This document shows, in pieces, positions 63,412 to 64,000 of a stretch of DNA of 64,000 nucleotides. Both the position numbers and the translations under genes were made by a program. Each line of letters starts with the position of its first letter. Positions within the stretch are counted from its first letter, which is position 1. The notes under the pieces were generated by a model. It saw nothing but the letters and a program-made list of their open reading frames with translations. It searched no databases and had not been told where the DNA came from. Origin of the DNA: Citromicrobium bathyomarinum (lineage in GTDB: Bacteria; Pseudomonadota; Alphaproteobacteria; Sphingomonadales; Sphingomonadaceae); contig NZ_JAINWL010000001.1 in NCBI RefSeq assembly GCF_021021475.1, positions 1,426,001 through 1,490,000 of the forward strand, read 5' to 3'.

Positions 63412-63741
63412 ATGACCGATACTCCCGCTCTCACGCAAGCCGCCGCAGCGCGCGTCTCCGCCATTGCCAGCAAGCAGGGCAAGCCCGCGGTTTTGCGGCT
63501 TGCCGTGGATGGCGGCGGATGCTCGGGCTTCCAGTATCGCTTCGAACTGGCCGATGGGCCCGAGAGCGACGACCTGACCAGCGAAACCGACGGGGTGACA
63601 CTGGTGGTCGATCCGGTCAGCCTCGATCTGGTGGCAGGCAGCAAGGTCGATTTCGTCGAATCGCTGGGCGGGGCGGCCTTCCAGGTCGAGAATCCGCAGG
63701 CGGCCGCGGGCTGCGGCTGCGGTTCCAGCTTCGGCATCTAA
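63412..63741 (+). CDS. erpA: Iron-sulfur cluster insertion protein (ErpA/HesB family)
   Basis: The protein has 109 residues of A-type carrier fold. The three cluster ligands are Cys37 (VDGGGCSGFQYRF), Cys101 and Cys103 (AAAGCGCGSSFGI). It passes Fe-S clusters to target proteins. It follows the CBS gene after 31 bases. Terminal GSSFGI is typical of ErpA; IscA is the alternative assignment. Confidence 0.92.
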   Translation: MTDTPALTQAAAARVSAIASKQGKPAVLRLAVDGGGCSGFQYRFELADGPESDDLTSETDGVTLVVDPVSLDLVAGSKVDFVESLGGAAFQVENPQAAAGCGCGSSFGI

Positions 63742-63780
63742 TGCATGGTCCGCGTTTCGCCTTCGGCCAAACGCTTGCAC

Positions 63781-63860
63781 GGTACCAGCCCACACCCCCA
63801 CCCGGCCAACCCGACAGGATAATTCCATGGGCTGGCCGGGTGGGGGTGTGGGCTGGTACC
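63781..63860. repeat. Perfect 28-bp inverted repeat
   Basis: Bases 63781-63808 and 63833-63860 are exact reverse complements (GGTACCAGCCCACACCCC and its complement, continuing to GGCCA). A 24-base loop lies between. It sits between erpA and xth, which read the same way. It is too long and lacks a T tract for a standard terminator, so it looks more like a palindromic repeat. Confidence 0.9.
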
Positions 63861-63864
63861 GCCA

Positions 63865-63886
63865 TGTCCATCTGACAAGATGGACA
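63865..63886. other. Second small hairpin before xth
   Basis: TGTCCATCT pairs exactly with AGATGGACA around GACA. It lies directly beyond the 28-bp repeat and ends eleven bases before the xth start codon, so it would reach into the leader of xth mRNA. Confidence 0.7.
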
Positions 63887-63896
63887 GCCAGAAAAA

Positions 63897-64000
63897 ATGA
63901 AAATCGCCACCTTCAACATAAACGGGATCAAGGCCCGTCTGCCCCGCCTGCTCGAATGGCTGGAGGAAACGCAGCCCGACGTCGCGTGCCTGCAGGAAAT
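63897..64000 (+). CDS. xth: Exodeoxyribonuclease III, N-terminal part (cut by window edge)
   Basis: Only the first 34 residues are visible: MKIATFNINGIKARLPRLLE then EETQPDVACLQE. FNINGIKAR with Asn and LQE with metal-binding Glu are the signature of the exonuclease III family of AP endonucleases that act in base-excision repair. The rest lies beyond the window. Confidence 0.93.
   Translation, partial: MKIATFNINGIKARLPRLLEWLEETQPDVACLQE

Noticed and set aside
1-64000. CRISPR arrays, insertion sequences, prophage genes
   Set aside because: No regularly spaced repeats, transposase, integrase or phage structural genes were found. The repeats seen are short palindromic elements or a two-copy duplication.

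Overview
The window reads as a GC-rich alphaproteobacterial chromosome, most likely Sphingomonadales and probably close to Erythrobacteraceae. This is inferred from gene content and protein style: MipZ and PopZ polarity proteins, a fused CysNC, an UrcA-family secreted protein, a tonB-exbB-exbD cluster, a DUF3035 lipoprotein after lspA, and a PCMT-like gene next to tolC. No insertion sequence, prophage, integrase or CRISPR array is visible. It is an ordinary, densely packed housekeeping stretch in which many neighbouring genes overlap by 1 to 4 bases (ATGA, TGATG or GTGA junctions).

Layout. 1-9.4 kb, minus strand: 5' end of prfC, a YdfG-type dehydrogenase coupled to pheST, rpmI-rplT, two SDR dehydrogenases, a gamma-glutamylcyclotransferase-like gene, hisN and prs. 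9.5-14 kb: an HTH gene with no clear 3' end, a tandem duplication of the glpX 3' end, glpX, a secreted protein, hom and another secreted protein. 14.3-17.5 kb: tonB-exbB-exbD-exbD, a strong terminator, then a third exbD. 17.5-23.5 kb, minus strand: a ligase-associated Lhr-type helicase, a DUF2059 protein and the overlapping mipZ / J-domain / phosphohexomutase operon. 23.6-28.4 kb: panC, tRNA-Gly and the sulfate activation operon cysD-cysNC-cysQ. 28.4-38 kb, minus strand: OmpA lipoprotein, Na+/H+ antiporter, apt, the cytochrome bc1 operon petABC, pgeF and pepN. 38-43.4 kb: an epimerase-like SDR, a DMT exporter, threonine aldolase, a small acetyltransferase and two bPH2 membrane proteins. 43.5-52.9 kb: tRNA-Thr, then a plus-strand series gpmA-purE-purK-folA-dipeptidase-ribF and ileS-lspA-DUF3035. 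53-57.2 kb: an UrcA protein, a LytS/LytTR two-component pair and class I fumarase. 57.3-64 kb: PCMT-like protein, tolC, popZ, an S9 peptidase, a thioredoxin-like ferredoxin, a CBS protein, an erpA-like gene and the start of xth.

No obviously new multi-gene system is visible. The most unusual signals are local. A double-hairpin repetitive element is read in frame inside ileS, and the same gene has a stretch of atypical codon use in its editing domain. The 3' end of glpX is duplicated next to an HTH gene whose frame does not close. A perfect 28-bp inverted repeat lies between erpA and xth. There are three exbD genes, and the PCMT homologue has lost its SAM-binding motif.
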